A stretch of DNA of 64,000 bases, taken from CAVRQM01 sp963822705. Its GTDB lineage: Bacteria > Pseudomonadota > Alphaproteobacteria > Acetobacterales > Acetobacteraceae. The position numbers were made by a program, and so were the translations under genes. The stretch spans positions 248,001 to 312,000 of the forward strand of contig CAWGIX010000008.1 in assembly GCA_963822705.1 (NCBI GenBank), written 5' to 3'. The notes beneath the pieces are model-generated. The model did no database searches. It was not told the DNA's origin and saw nothing but the letters and a program-made list of their open reading frames with translations. Shown piece by piece: positions 43,101-53,421 of the stretch (positions are counted from its first letter, which is position 1; each line of letters begins with the position of its first letter).

Positions 43101-43835
43101 TCAGGCCGGTTTTCGGATCGGCTCGGGAAACCAGAAACCGCCCCACTTCCTCCACTCCGTGCCGGGGTAGGTCCACTTCGGTTTTCGCGTGCGCGCCTCG
43201 GTGCGGAGCGGACGCTTTCGGATCGGCTTTTCGGCCGGTTCGGTTGGGACCGGTGCGGCGGGGTCCGGCCCGATCTTCCCCAAGTCGGGAGGAGCCGGCC
43301 TGACCCGGGGCGGACGGGGCGGCGGCGGGGGCAGGATCTTGGGGTCGGGTTGCACTCCCAGCATCCGGCACAGGGGCCGCAGCAGCCGCCCCGCCTGCGG
43401 GGCGTTGCGGAGCAACTCCTGCATCTCCGGATCGGCCAGAAGTTTCTGCAGCAGGTTGCTGAGGTTCACCTCCCAGCCCAGCATCGCCACCAGCCAGCCC
43501 AGCTTGTGCGGCAATCGCTGCTGCGGCTTGCGGTGTTCTGGTCCGGGCCGGGCCCAGGTCCGGGCCCAGGTCCGGGCCCAGGTCCGGGGTCGGGGCCTGG
43601 TTCCGGGCTGGCGCGTGCGGGGCGGCGGCAGCGGACCCGCCCGGGCCCGGGCCGCCAGGGCCAGGAACCGGGCCTTGAGGCGTTGCAGCCGCCACCAGAG
43701 CAGGATCAGCACCGGCGCCCGAGACTGGTCCCGAGGCATCTTCGCCCCCACCGCGATGCTCATCCCCACGATCATCTGGGCAAAGCGGTCCGAGATGGTG
43801 GGGTTTGGCGGCAACGGGGGCGGGTAAATCAACAT
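43101..43835 (-). CDS. Pro/Arg-rich DPEMQ-family protein, copy 2
   Basis: A 244-residue homologue of the gene at 26.7-27.4 kb, with an intact frame. Order: a PPPLPPNPTISDRFAQMI start, WWRLQRLKARFLALAARARA, GPLPPPRTR, a repeat-rich linker with three TWAR units, GWLVAMLGWEVNLSNLLQ, the core LLADPEMQELLRNAPQAGRL and LRPLCRMLGVQPDP, a proline-rich linker, and the basic end RKPKWTYPGTEWRKWGGFWF then EPIRKPA. The Met at 43835 is preferred because copy 1 aligns from there; a Met at 43853 lies inside an inverted repeat. No signal, membrane helix or known domain. The conserved core and the W-rich tail, shared by both copies, are the likely functional parts. Confidence 0.65.
   Translation of the reverse strand: MLIYPPPLPPNPTISDRFAQMIVGMSIAVGAKMPRDQSRAPVLILLWWRLQRLKARFLALAARARAGPLPPPRTRQPGTRPRPRTWARTWARTWARPGPEHRKPQQRLPHKLGWLVAMLGWEVNLSNLLQKLLADPEMQELLRNAPQAGRLLRPLCRMLGVQPDPKILPPPPPRPPRVRPAPPDLGKIGPDPAAPVPTEPAEKPIRKRPLRTEARTRKPKWTYPGTEWRKWGGFWFPEPIRKPA
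43549..43586. repeat. 12-bp tandem repeat inside copy 2
   Basis: Three copies of GGTCCGGGCCCA (or its rotation) in tandem, coding for repeated TWAR tetrapeptides. Copy 1 lacks this block, which accounts for part of the length difference. Each unit contains the palindrome GGGCCC. Confidence 0.7.
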
Positions 43836-43836
43836 C

Positions 43837-43851
43837 GTTAGATTTGCTAAC
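43837..43851. repeat. Inverted repeat at the start of Pro/Arg-rich copy 2
   Basis: GTTAG-atttg-CTAAC, one base upstream of the proposed ATG at 43835, in the position of a ribosome-binding site. It matches the shorter repeat before copy 1 in sequence and position. Confidence 0.5.
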
Positions 43852-43945
43852 ATAGCCCGTTTGGCAGGTCAAGGAATTTCTCCTGCCCGGTACCGCAGGT
43901 CGAAGCGCTGGAGGCGTGCGGGGGATCGAGGGCGAGGGAGCAGAA

Positions 43946-43986
43946 CTTCTCCCTCCCCCGCCTGGGGGAGAGGGCCGGGGTGAGGG
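43946..43986. repeat. REP-like GC-rich inverted repeat
   Basis: CTCCCCC-GCCT-GGGGGAG with flanking GAGGGCCGGGGTGAGGG resembles the widespread intergenic CCCTC/GAGGG-type palindromic elements of proteobacterial genomes. It lies between copy 2 and the SRAP gene. Only one clear copy is seen in this window. Confidence 0.4.
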
Positions 43987-44110
43987 TCCGTCCGGCGCCG
44001 GAAGCCAGATGCCGGCGGCCAGAGGGAGAACGGGAACGGCACGGTGATCTCCACGGCGACACCAACATCCTCTCACCCATGATGGCGCCGCGCCGACGCC
44101 GGCTCCGCGC

Positions 44111-44689
44111 CTACCGCACTTGCTCGACGGCGAGGCTGCCGGAAGGGAGCGGGCGAAGCAGTTCCGATTCTGGTCGGCTGAGGGCGAGCCAAGGCAGCCA
44201 GTCGGCCCGCTCCAGAACGATCACCTGCCGGTTGTGGATCGGGGCGACATCCGGTCCCGGTTCGGTCGTCAGCAGCGTGAAGGCATCGCCGGCGCCGTCG
44301 GGCATGGGGCGCCACAGACCGGCAAGGCAGAACCACGCCTCGCCGGCTTTCCTGAACTTCCATTTCGATTTCGGCGTCTTTGCCCCGGTAAATTCGAAGA
44401 AGTGTGAGGCCGGCACCAAGCAGCGCCCCTTCGGGAAGCGCCGCCGTTCGGAGCGGAAGTTGATGATCGGCGCCCCCTTCGGCTTCGCCGGGGGAAAACC
44501 CCAACGCAGCTGGGTGAACTCGATGCCGTCGTCGACCTGCCGAATGATCGGCGCGGTCTCGGTCGGCCAGATGTCGTCCCGCGGCTCCAGGTTCGGTGCT
44601 GCGATCGGGAACCGCACCGGGATGCGGGTTTCGCTGAAAGCCTCCAGGTAGGCGCTGTACGGGATATTGTTGCCGTAGTCGTTACACAT
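44111..44689 (-). CDS. SRAP (SOS response-associated peptidase/HMCES-YedK) protein
   Basis: A 192-residue protein that forms a covalent thiazolidine crosslink with abasic sites in single-stranded DNA. Cys2 of the N-terminal MCNDYG becomes the catalytic residue after Met removal. The other conserved features are the PIINFRSERRRFPKGRCLVP region, the active-site Glu in HFFEFT and the His in PIHNRQVIV. The start is fixed by the need for Cys2 (ATG 44689); open upstream codons are ignored. No LexA box was seen upstream. Single gene. Confidence 0.93.
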   Translation of the reverse strand: MCNDYGNNIPYSAYLEAFSETRIPVRFPIAAPNLEPRDDIWPTETAPIIRQVDDGIEFTQLRWGFPPAKPKGAPIINFRSERRRFPKGRCLVPASHFFEFTGAKTPKSKWKFRKAGEAWFCLAGLWRPMPDGAGDAFTLLTTEPGPDVAPIHNRQVIVLERADWLPWLALSRPESELLRPLPSGSLAVEQVR

Positions 44690-44856
44690 CAGGTTCCTCC
44701 GGCCACTGCCGCGTGCCGTGACCGGCGGTGATGCCGGCGGCAAGATACCTTGAGATCAATCGCATAGTTGCGGCCGGGATCGGCCATCGCCGCGCCGACG
44801 GACCGATCCATAGCGTGTTCGAAGTGTCGTGAGTGGCACTGGCGCCCGCAGGAGCC

Positions 44857-45893
44857 CTAAGCGCGCGCCGCAAAGCCGTCGAGGAATCGCCGCAAGAGTC
44901 GGCCGAGGCTCGCCAGGTCGTAGCCGCCTTCCTGCACCAGCACGGTGGGAATGCGAAGCCCGCCCACCATGGCGCCCGCGCGTGCGAAACCGTCGTCGCT
45001 GACGGACAGGAACCGCAACGGTTCACTGGCCGATGCGTCGAAGCCGAGGCTGACCACCAGCGCATCCGCCGCGCAGCGCCCCACAAACTCGATGCCGTGT
45101 CGCAGGGCGTCCAGCCACGCGGCGTCGCCGGCACCGCGCGGCAAGGGCAGGTTTTGCGTGCAATCCAGACCGGCCCCACCGCCGCGTTCGTCGCCATAGC
45201 CGACATAGAAAGGGTAGTATTCCGTTGGATCGCCGTGGATCGAGACGAACACCACGTCCGCGCGGTCCCAGAAAATGTTTTGGGTGCCGTTGCCGTGATG
45301 CGCGTCGATATCCAGCACCGCGACCCGCGCCGCGCCCCGTGCGCGCAGCCGTTCGGCGGCCAGCGCGGCGTTGTTCAGGTAGCAATGCCCGCCGGCCCGC
45401 GCGGCATAAGCATGGTGGCCGGGCGGGCGGCACAGCGCATAGGCGGAGCGGCCGCCTGCCGCCTCGTCCGCGGCGGCCAGAGCGCACCAGGCGGCGGTCT
45501 CGGCCGCCGGCCAGGTGCCGGCGGTCATCGGACAGGACGTATCGGCGGTGTACCAGCCGAGCTGACCCACGACGGACGACGGCAGCCGGGCTCCATTGGC
45601 CGTCATTTCGGGCATGAGATGGACGTTGGCGACCAGCTCGTCGCCGTGGTCCGGCAACGCACTCCACAGCGCCGGAGCGTTTTCCAAGAAGTTCAGATAC
45701 GGCGCGGCATGTACTGATAGCAGGAACTCGCGATCGGCCGCCGGCGGCTCGGCCAGTTCCAGAGCCTGGTCACGGCAGGCGGCGAGCAGCGCCTCGGCCC
45801 GCGCCGGGGTCTCCAGGTACGGTTTTACCAGCCCGCGTTGCAGAAAAATCTTGGCGCGTGCTTGCGATGTGCGGCGCTCCAAAACGCCTTCAC
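44857..45893 (-). CDS. Histone deacetylase-fold amidohydrolase, acetylpolyamine deacetylase-like (one frame break)
   Basis: A zinc amidohydrolase of about 345 residues. The true N-terminus is in another frame: the GTG at 45893 gives KAFWSAAHRKHAPRFF, which breaks in a T-run near 45850 and continues LQRGLVKPYLETPARAEALL. Active-site features: ALCRPPGHHAY, the zinc ligands in LDIDAHHGNGTQ, and a second ligand Asp in LGFDAS. Bacterial members deacetylate acetylpolyamines, acetoin-related or N-acetyl compounds. Its start overlaps the stop of a sugar ABC permease (GTGA), so it is the last gene of a sugar import operon; an N-acetylated import substrate is a reasonable inference. Confidence 0.9.
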
Positions 45894-46833
45894 GTCCGAA
45901 CGGCGGCGCTGCGTCCATACGCCAGCAGCATGGCGATGATCACCACGCCGTAGATGATCTGCCGCCCCGCCTCGGGCATCTGCATCACCGACAGCACGCT
46001 CTGCAACAGCACGATCAGGATGGTGCCGATGATGGTGCCGGACAGGCGTCCCTGGCCGCCGAGAATGTTGGTGCCGCCGACCACGACGGCGGCGATCGAG
46101 GGCAGCAGATAGGCGTCGCCCATCGACTGGTACGCCTTGCTCGTGTAGCCGGCGACCAGCAGCCCGGCGAGTGCCGCGCACATGCTGCAGATGACGAAAC
46201 TGGCGACCAGCACGGCGCGGGTGTTGACGCCGGAGAGATAGGTGGCGGCCTCGCGGTTGCCGGTGGCGTAGATGTAGCGGCCCAGCGGCGTGCGGGTGAG
46301 CATGAACGTCAGCCCGCCGGCCAGCAGCGCCCAGACGATCACCGAGTTGTCGACCCCGAGCGGGGTGCCGTTGGCAAGCCAGATGCATCTGCGGCGTTGC
46401 CAGGGATTGCGGCGCGAAACCTCCGGTCAGCATCACCATCAATCCGCGCAGCACCGCGTTGACGCCCAAGGTGAAGATCATCGACGGCACACGCAGAAAC
46501 GCCACGCCCAAGCCATTGATCAGCCCGACCGACAGGCCGACGCCGAGCCCGACCGGGATCGCCCATCGCCCGCCGATGGCGGTGGCCAGCATGGCGCTGG
46601 CCGCGAGCGTCCAGGGCACCGACAGGTCGATATGGCCGAGCAGGATGACCATCATCATGCCGATCGCGACGATCCCCAAAAACCCGGCGATGCGCAGCTG
46701 TTGCAGCAGGTAGGTCGGTGCGATGAACGACGCGGTGCCCTGGGTGGCGATCGTGTAGGCGGTGCCGGCGATGAGGATGACGGCGATGAACAGGCTCGCG
46801 ATCACCGTGGGCCGGTCGGAGCGAGCCCATCAC
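45890..46833 (-). CDS. Sugar ABC transporter permease B, RbsC type (two frame breaks)
   Basis: The second channel subunit of the operon. It probably starts at the ATG overlapping the upstream permease stop (46833-46830) with a break near 46815, then reads VIASLFIAVILIAGTAYTIA, GMMMVILLGHIDLSVPWTLA and FTLGVNAVLRGLMVML. A second break near 46385 leads to VIVWALLAGGLTFMLTRTPL, YATGNREAATYLSGV and AVVVGGTNILGGQGRLSG. It ends AYGRSAAVRT at 45890. The adjacent frames join without gaps and restore a normal permease of about 313 residues. Confidence 0.87.
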
Positions 46834-47893
46834 GTGAACAGGCTCAACCGGTTCTTCACCCGGAACACCCGCGCGGCCCCGAGCGAAACCGCCAGCAACA
46901 AAATAACGCCCTCAAAAATAGGTTGCAGCAGAGGGTTGGCCAGAAAGCCGACCGGGCCGCTAGGATCGAATACGCGGAAACTGAACGAGATCGCGCGCAG
47001 CACCAGCGCGCCGAAGATGGAGCCGATCGCGCCGCCCGAGCCGCCGAACAGCGAGGTGCCGCCGATCACCACCGCGGCGATGGAGTTCAGCGTATAGGCG
47101 CCCGCCTGGGCGATGCTGGCGTTGCCGGTGCCGGTCTGCAGCGCCAGATAGAGGCCGCCGCAGCCGGCAAAAAAACCGCCCAGGGTGTAGGCCGCGAGCT
47201 TGCTGCGCCACACTTTCAGGCCTGACATGTAGGCGGCACCCTCGGCCGAGCCCACCGCGTAGCAACCGCGTCCGGTGACGGTGTTGCGGAACGGCAGCCA
47301 GACCAGCAACACGACGGCTATCAGAATGAGGATCGGCACCGGCAACAGGCCCGGTCCGTGCGTAAACCAGCCCGGCGCGCCGTTCGGAAACCAGTGATAC
47401 GTGCTGTCCATCTCCGACAGCGCGTTGGTGGACACCCACGAGATGTTGTCGTCGACATGGCCGCCCGGCGTGGGACGCAGGATCAGGCTGATGCCGATAT
47501 AGATGGCAGCCGTTGCCAAGGTGGCGATGATCGGCTGGATGCGGCCCAGCACGACGATGCACCCGTTCAGCAGCCCGCATAGCGTGCCGGCGGCGAGGCA
47601 GGCCAGCATGCCCAGCACGATCGCGCCGGGACTGCCCGAGATGAGCCAGGAGCCGAGGCAGTCGGTCAGCGTCATGGTGGCGCCGACCGCGAGATCGAGG
47701 CCGCCGGTCAGCACCGGCAGGGTCTGCGCCATGGCCACGAAAATCAGTGCCATGCTCTCGTTGCTGTTCTCTACGAACAGGTCGACGCTGAACCCTTTCG
47801 GGTGCTGCAGGTTGTAAAAGCCGTAGAGGATCACGAACAATCCGATGGCCAGCCACAGCCCGGCGCTCTGCCCCAGGCGCAGCCGCAGGTCCT

Positions 47894-47897
<4 letters not shown>
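46830..47897 (-). CDS. Sugar ABC transporter permease A, RbsC type
   Basis: A 355-residue inner-membrane permease with an intact frame. Family segments: VAMAQTLPVLTGGLDLAVGA, RIQPIIATLATAAIYIGISL, AVGSAEGAAYMSGLKVWRSK and SIAAVVIGGTSLFGGSGGAI. It carries an extra hydrophilic loop (about residues 150-190, VDDNISWVSTNALSEMDSTY onward) between helices. The ATG overlaps the ATPase stop (ATGA). It forms a heterodimeric channel with permease B. Confidence 0.92.
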
Positions 47898-49421
<1,524 letters not shown>

Positions 49422-49447
49422 AAATCAGGTTCCGCCCCCCGCAAGCG

Positions 49448-50572
49448 TCACTGGTTCTGCTGGCTCTGCGCCATGATCTGCGGCGCGGTAAACGTTATGC
49501 CGCAGGGCGGAAAGGCGTTATCGGAGAAGAACTGCTCTTTCAGCTCCGGAAAGTAGTTGTCGCCGGCCTTAAGGTCGGTGAAGTCGGCCACCGGGATCGG
49601 CACCGAGATCAGTTGCGGCATTACGTTGCCCTTCAGCGCCGAGATCGCGGCTTTGATGGAGATCGCCACCAGCGCCGGCGACTGGCCATAACTCATGCCT
49701 TTCAGGCCGTCCTTGGCGTATTCGGCGATCTGGGTGCGGAACGCGTTCTCGCCCTCGCCGGCCACCGGGACGAACGGATGCTTGGCGTCGATGAACGCCT
49801 GCACGGTGCCGTCCGAGCCGCCCTGGGTGAACACGCCGTCGAAATGGCCGTGCACCGCCAGCGCGTCGGCGGTGACTTTCTGGCTGTCGCCGCTGGCCCA
49901 GTTGCCGACCACCTCGGTGTATTCAAACTTGCCGCCGGCATCCATGGTCTTGCGGAAGCCCTCGTGGCGGTCGCGATCCACGGAGTTGCCCGGCACGCCG
50001 CGCACTTCCAAAATGCTGCCGTGGTCGCCGACGTATTTCAGCAGCCACTTTGCCGCCATCACGCCCATGGCGTAGTTGTCCTCGTTGACCTGCATCACCT
50101 GGTCGGAGTCGAGCTGGTTGTCGAACGGCACCAGAATCACGCCCTTGGCGTTGGCCTGACGGATCACGCGGTCGAAACCGGTGGTGCTGACGGCGTTGAT
50201 GATGATGGCGTCGTAGCCCTGGTTGATGAAATCCTCGATCGAGCCGAGCTGGGCGGCGGCGTCCACGCCCACCGAAACGACCTTGAACTCCTTGATGTCC
50301 TTTTTCACGTCGGGCAGGTCGGCATAGGCCTTGGCGGTCTTGATCATCTGGATGCGCCAGGTGTTGCCGACATAGCCGTTGGCCAGCGCGATCTTGTACG
50401 GACCCGGCTTGGCCGGCCACTGGAAGTATTTCGTGCTCGCGCTCCACGGCTTGAAGCACTGCGGGTCGGCACCCGGGCCGGATACCACTTTCGGGCCGGC
50501 GGCCAGGGCGGTGCCGGCCATCAGCATCGCGGCCAGCGCCGCAGCGACCAGCGGTCTAGTCAATCGCATCAT
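49448..50572 (-). CDS. Periplasmic sugar-binding protein of the deacetylase-linked operon
   Basis: A 374-residue type-I periplasmic binding protein, the receptor for the operon's importer. The start ATG at 50572 begins a signal peptide, MMRLTRPLVAAALAAMLMAG with TALAA-G cleavage, and GGGAG lies upstream. The mature protein has KIALANGYVGNTWRIQMIKT, FINQGYDAIIINAVSTTGFD, DQVMQVNEDNYAMGVMAAKW and GVFTQGGSDGTVQAFIDAKH. It resembles RbsB/RhaS-like receptors; the ligand is unknown. It heads the five-gene operon and is followed after 26 bp by the ATPase gene. Confidence 0.92.
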   Translation of the reverse strand: MMRLTRPLVAAALAAMLMAGTALAAGPKVVSGPGADPQCFKPWSASTKYFQWPAKPGPYKIALANGYVGNTWRIQMIKTAKAYADLPDVKKDIKEFKVVSVGVDAAAQLGSIEDFINQGYDAIIINAVSTTGFDRVIRQANAKGVILVPFDNQLDSDQVMQVNEDNYAMGVMAAKWLLKYVGDHGSILEVRGVPGNSVDRDRHEGFRKTMDAGGKFEYTEVVGNWASGDSQKVTADALAVHGHFDGVFTQGGSDGTVQAFIDAKHPFVPVAGEGENAFRTQIAEYAKDGLKGMSYGQSPALVAISIKAAISALKGNVMPQLISVPIPVADFTDLKAGDNYFPELKEQFFSDNAFPPCGITFTAPQIMAQSQQNQ

Positions 50573-50663
50573 GGTTGTTTTGCTCCCTATGGCTGCCGTG
50601 CGCGGCAGTCGTTCGCCACCATACTCAGGGCTGGCGGTGCGTCCGACAAGTCCCTTTTTGCAC

Positions 50664-51238
50664 CTATGGCGCGTCGCCGCCGGTCTCGGCGGACATGTCG
50701 ACACCCGCATAGCACTCCGCCAGCGGCAGCTCGACGCCGATTTCGGGCATGCGCAGCAACTCGCCCCGTTTCACCGTGAATCCCCGCCAAAAGCCTCCCT
50801 CGCGCTCGAACACCGTGGCGCCGATACTGTCCTGTTCGAGAATGACGTAGCGTTGGATCGACTCGGTCGCCTGGTATTCGCGAACCTTATCGATGCGATC
50901 GGTGCGGGACGTGCCGGAGCTTAGCACCTCGAACACGGCCACCGGCGCCTCGACGATCGTGGCGCTTGCCTGTTGGGTACACAGCTCACGACTACGTCCG
51001 GATAGCGCACCTTCTCAAATACCAGGATTTTTACGTTGGGGCCGTATGGTTCACATGGCCTGCCCTCAAGTCTGGTCTCGAGGGCGCGCTGTATCCCACG
51101 ACCGATCCGGTCGTGAGCAATCGAGCCGCCGTTCATTGCGACCGGCTCGAAACCGTCAAATTCCCAGGGGCGCTCCTGCTGTTCCTCCCAGTCGAGGAAC
51201 TCCGACAAGCTCATGGGCCGGCGAAGGGCGACGCTCAT
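50664..51238 (-). CDS. Uma2 family (DUF820) endonuclease-like protein (one frame break)
   Basis: A protein of about 190 residues with the PD-(D/E)XK-like Uma2 fold. The N-terminal part starts at 51238 with RRPMSLSEFLDWEEQQERPW and includes FDGFEPVAMNGGSIAHDRIG, PYGPNVKILVFEKVRYPDVV (active-site strand). The frame breaks near 50965. The rest reads VAVFEVLSSGTSRTDRIDKV and EYQATESIQRYVILEQD. The family is abundant in some bacteria and of unknown role; related domains occur in phosphorothioation-type or restriction systems. No partner gene is evident here. Confidence 0.82.
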
Positions 51239-51276
51239 CGCGGTAAGCCTAGCATAAGTCTCGACGGCGCGCGTGG

Positions 51277-51900
51277 CTAGGCCGGCAGCACGGCGCGGGC
51301 GGCGGCCAAGATCGCGGCGCGGTCGCCGGCGCCGATCCAGGCCTCGTTGACCAGATTTCCGCCCATGCCGACGAAGGCGGCGCCGGCATCCAAGAACGCC
51401 TGCACGTTGCCGGGGTCCACGCCGCCGGTGGGGCAGAACGCCACGCCCGGGAGCACGCTCAGCAACGCCTTGATGTGCGCCGGGCCGCCGGCCGACGACG
51501 CGGGGAAGATTTTCACCACGTCCGCGCCCGCCGCCAGAGCCGCGCGGACTTCGGTCGGCGTGACCGCGCCCAGCATCAGCGTGGCGCCGTGCTCGCGGCA
51601 GGGCGCCGCGAGCGCCGGATCCACCCAGGGTGCGACGATGAACTTTGCTCCGGCCTCCAGGCAGGCCCGGCAGGTCGCTGCGTCGGGCACGGTTCCGGCG
51701 CCCACCAGCAGGTCCGGCGCGCGAGAAAGCTCGCGGATCAGGTCGGGCGCCCCCGGAATGGTCATGGTGACTTCGAAGACCCGCATGCCGGCCTCCCGGA
51801 GCCAAGCGATGCCGGTCGCCGCGTGGGCGGCGCTGCGCGTGCGCACCACCGGGACGACGCGCGCCGCGCGAAGACGGTCGATCAACTCGGTTGCGGCCAT
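51277..51900 (-). CDS. eda: KDPG/KHG aldolase
   Basis: A class I aldolase of 207 residues that cleaves 2-keto-3-deoxy-6-phosphogluconate to pyruvate and glyceraldehyde 3-phosphate (Entner-Doudoroff pathway) or hydroxyketoglutarate. Motifs: VVPVVRT, FEVTMTIPGA with the catalytic Glu, VGAGTVPDAATCRACLEAGA, the Schiff-base lysine in ADVVKIFPASSAGGPAHIKA and FCPTGGVDPGN. Here it stands without edd or zwf neighbours, close to a sugar import operon. Whether it serves glucose or another keto-deoxy sugar acid is open. Confidence 0.93.
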   Translation of the reverse strand: MAATELIDRLRAARVVPVVRTRSAAHAATGIAWLREAGMRVFEVTMTIPGAPDLIRELSRAPDLLVGAGTVPDAATCRACLEAGAKFIVAPWVDPALAAPCREHGATLMLGAVTPTEVRAALAAGADVVKIFPASSAGGPAHIKALLSVLPGVAFCPTGGVDPGNVQAFLDAGAAFVGMGGNLVNEAWIGAGDRAAILAAARAVLPA

Positions 51901-51960
51901 GTTTTGGCGCCTCCCCGTCGCGGTCTGATTGCCACGGTGAGGGGCCGCGGGCCAGTGCGC

Positions 51961-52794
51961 TCACTCCAGCGAAGCGGAGGTCACCTCGCCGCGCCAGCAG
52001 GCGAACGGATTGCCGTCCAGAATCCAGCTGACTTCGCCTCGCGTCGGGATGCGCAGGTCCCCTAGGGCGCGATAATCGAAGAACCGGCCGGCCCAAGGAC
52101 GTGCGGCCGTCCGGCGCCCCTCCATGCGTGGCCGGTCATCCGCCTCGATGCGCCGAATCTCTCCGGCCTCGAACAAGAGCCGCACGCGGGCGGGCGGGGT
52201 CGTGGCGGCGGCCGACACTTCCACACTCTCCCGCCCAAGCGTGCGCCAGTCCAGGTGCGGGTTGAGCAGCATGGCGTGCGGTGCCCAGACCAGTTCCGCC
52301 AAATAGCGCATCAGCTCGCCGCGATCGATCGCCGGGCCCGCTGCCCGGGCGAGCGGCAGCGACCCGAACAGCCGCGCCTCCAGCCTGCCGTGGCCGCCGA
52401 CATAGGAATTAAGGATGCGCAGCGGCAGCAGCGATCCAACTGTCGTACCGGCCAGCCAGATGAAGCCGGGCGCATATACGCTGATCGTCTGTTCCGCGCT
52501 GAATTCGCGCCAAGGCGAACCGGGTGCCATCCGCATGGTTCCGCGCTGTCGCAGGCGCACCAGATGTGGTGCTGGACCCGGCGCCGCGCGGGCTGCAAAC
52601 CTGCGAATGAGCGCCGGCACGTCTTGTCGCGCCGCTGGGAACTCCGGGCTTCTCCGAAGCATCGCCTCCAGCGCGCGCACGCGGGCGGCGAGACGTGCGG
52701 CGCTCGCGAGATGCGCGCCGGCGGTCACGGCCAGCAATGGCATCGCGGCATCCAGAATGTGCCGGCTCGCGGCCGGTTTCCGAGCTTGAGGCAC
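51961..52794 (-). CDS. DUF6544-like protein
   Basis: A 277-residue protein with the pattern of the DUF6544/DUF6920 group: VRLRQRGTMRMAPGSPWREF, SAEQTISVYAPGFIWLAGTT, GELMRYLAELVWAPHAMLLN and the end WAGRFFDYRALGDLRIPTRG with following WILDG. A few hydrophobic N-terminal residues (MPLLAVTAGAHLASAA) may form a weak membrane anchor. Function unknown. It is separated by 33 bp from the downstream-located DUF3429 gene (same strand). Assignment is by recalled pattern. Confidence 0.65.
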   Translation of the reverse strand: MPQARKPAASRHILDAAMPLLAVTAGAHLASAARLAARVRALEAMLRRSPEFPAARQDVPALIRRFAARAAPGPAPHLVRLRQRGTMRMAPGSPWREFSAEQTISVYAPGFIWLAGTTVGSLLPLRILNSYVGGHGRLEARLFGSLPLARAAGPAIDRGELMRYLAELVWAPHAMLLNPHLDWRTLGRESVEVSAAATTPPARVRLLFEAGEIRRIEADDRPRMEGRRTAARPWAGRFFDYRALGDLRIPTRGEVSWILDGNPFACWRGEVTSASLE

Positions 52795-52827
52795 GATAAT
52801 ACTCCGTCGCTGGGATTGAGGGCGGTT

Positions 52828-53325
52828 TCAGAACATGATCCGCGCCCCCACCAGCCGCAGCGTTAGGACGGTCGCCAGGATCAGGACGACGATGATGCTC
52901 AGGCCCCAGCGCAGCCACATATAGCCGAGCGGTATCAGTCCGCGCGGGCGCAGCTCCGCTTCGGCGGCGACCAGCGCCACGAAACCCGCGGTTAGGATGG
53001 CCAAAGCTGCCTCGGCCGCACCGAGCAGCAGCACCAGGAGCGCCACCCATCCGATCAGGGAGGGCACCACGCCCAGCACCAGACGGTAGGATTGGCGCGA
53101 GGTTTTGGCGGCTGCCGGGTCCGTAGCCGGTGCGGCGAGCACGAGGCCCCAATGCACGCCGCCGCAAAACGCCAAGATTACCGCGCCATACCCCACCAGC
53201 GCCGCCAGGATGCGCTGGGCGCGCAGCGGGTCGGCGGCGGAGAGGGTGCCGATCATCCCGGCCAGGAACGGCAGTACGCCGGCCACGCCCAGAAGCAGAG
53301 CAACGGCGGGCAGGCGGCGGTTCAT
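52828..53325 (-). CDS. DUF3429 membrane protein
   Basis: A 165-residue integral membrane protein with about five helices. The family pattern is visible in PAVALLLGVAGVLPFLAGMI, YGAVILAFCGGVHWGLVLAA (characteristic GGxxWG) and VVPSLIGWVALLVLLLGAAE. The start ATG at 53325 precedes MNRRLPAVALL. Function unknown. It is divergent from the CorC-like gene (96 bp). Confidence 0.8.
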   Translation of the reverse strand: MNRRLPAVALLLGVAGVLPFLAGMIGTLSAADPLRAQRILAALVGYGAVILAFCGGVHWGLVLAAPATDPAAAKTSRQSYRLVLGVVPSLIGWVALLVLLLGAAEAALAILTAGFVALVAAEAELRPRGLIPLGYMWLRWGLSIIVVLILATVLTLRLVGARIMF

Positions 53326-53421
53326 CGTCTCGATCTCCTGGCGGGCGCGAGATTGTAGGCGCCTTCGGCGTCGCGCCGCGATCACGTATGCTTCCGGATC
53401 GCACGCACGGAAGCAAATGGA

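Noticed and set aside
43540..43590. Short tandem repeats considered as a CRISPR array
   Set aside because: Units are 12 bp without spacers and are in frame within a coding sequence; no cas genes in the window.
44690..44856. LexA/SOS box upstream of the SRAP gene
   Set aside because: GTTC half-sites occur but not with the GTTC-N7-GTTC spacing of alphaproteobacterial LexA.
44857..45893. Calling the HDAC-fold enzyme a true histone deacetylase
   Set aside because: Bacteria lack histones in general, and the family in bacteria acts on small acetylated molecules; operon context supports a small substrate.
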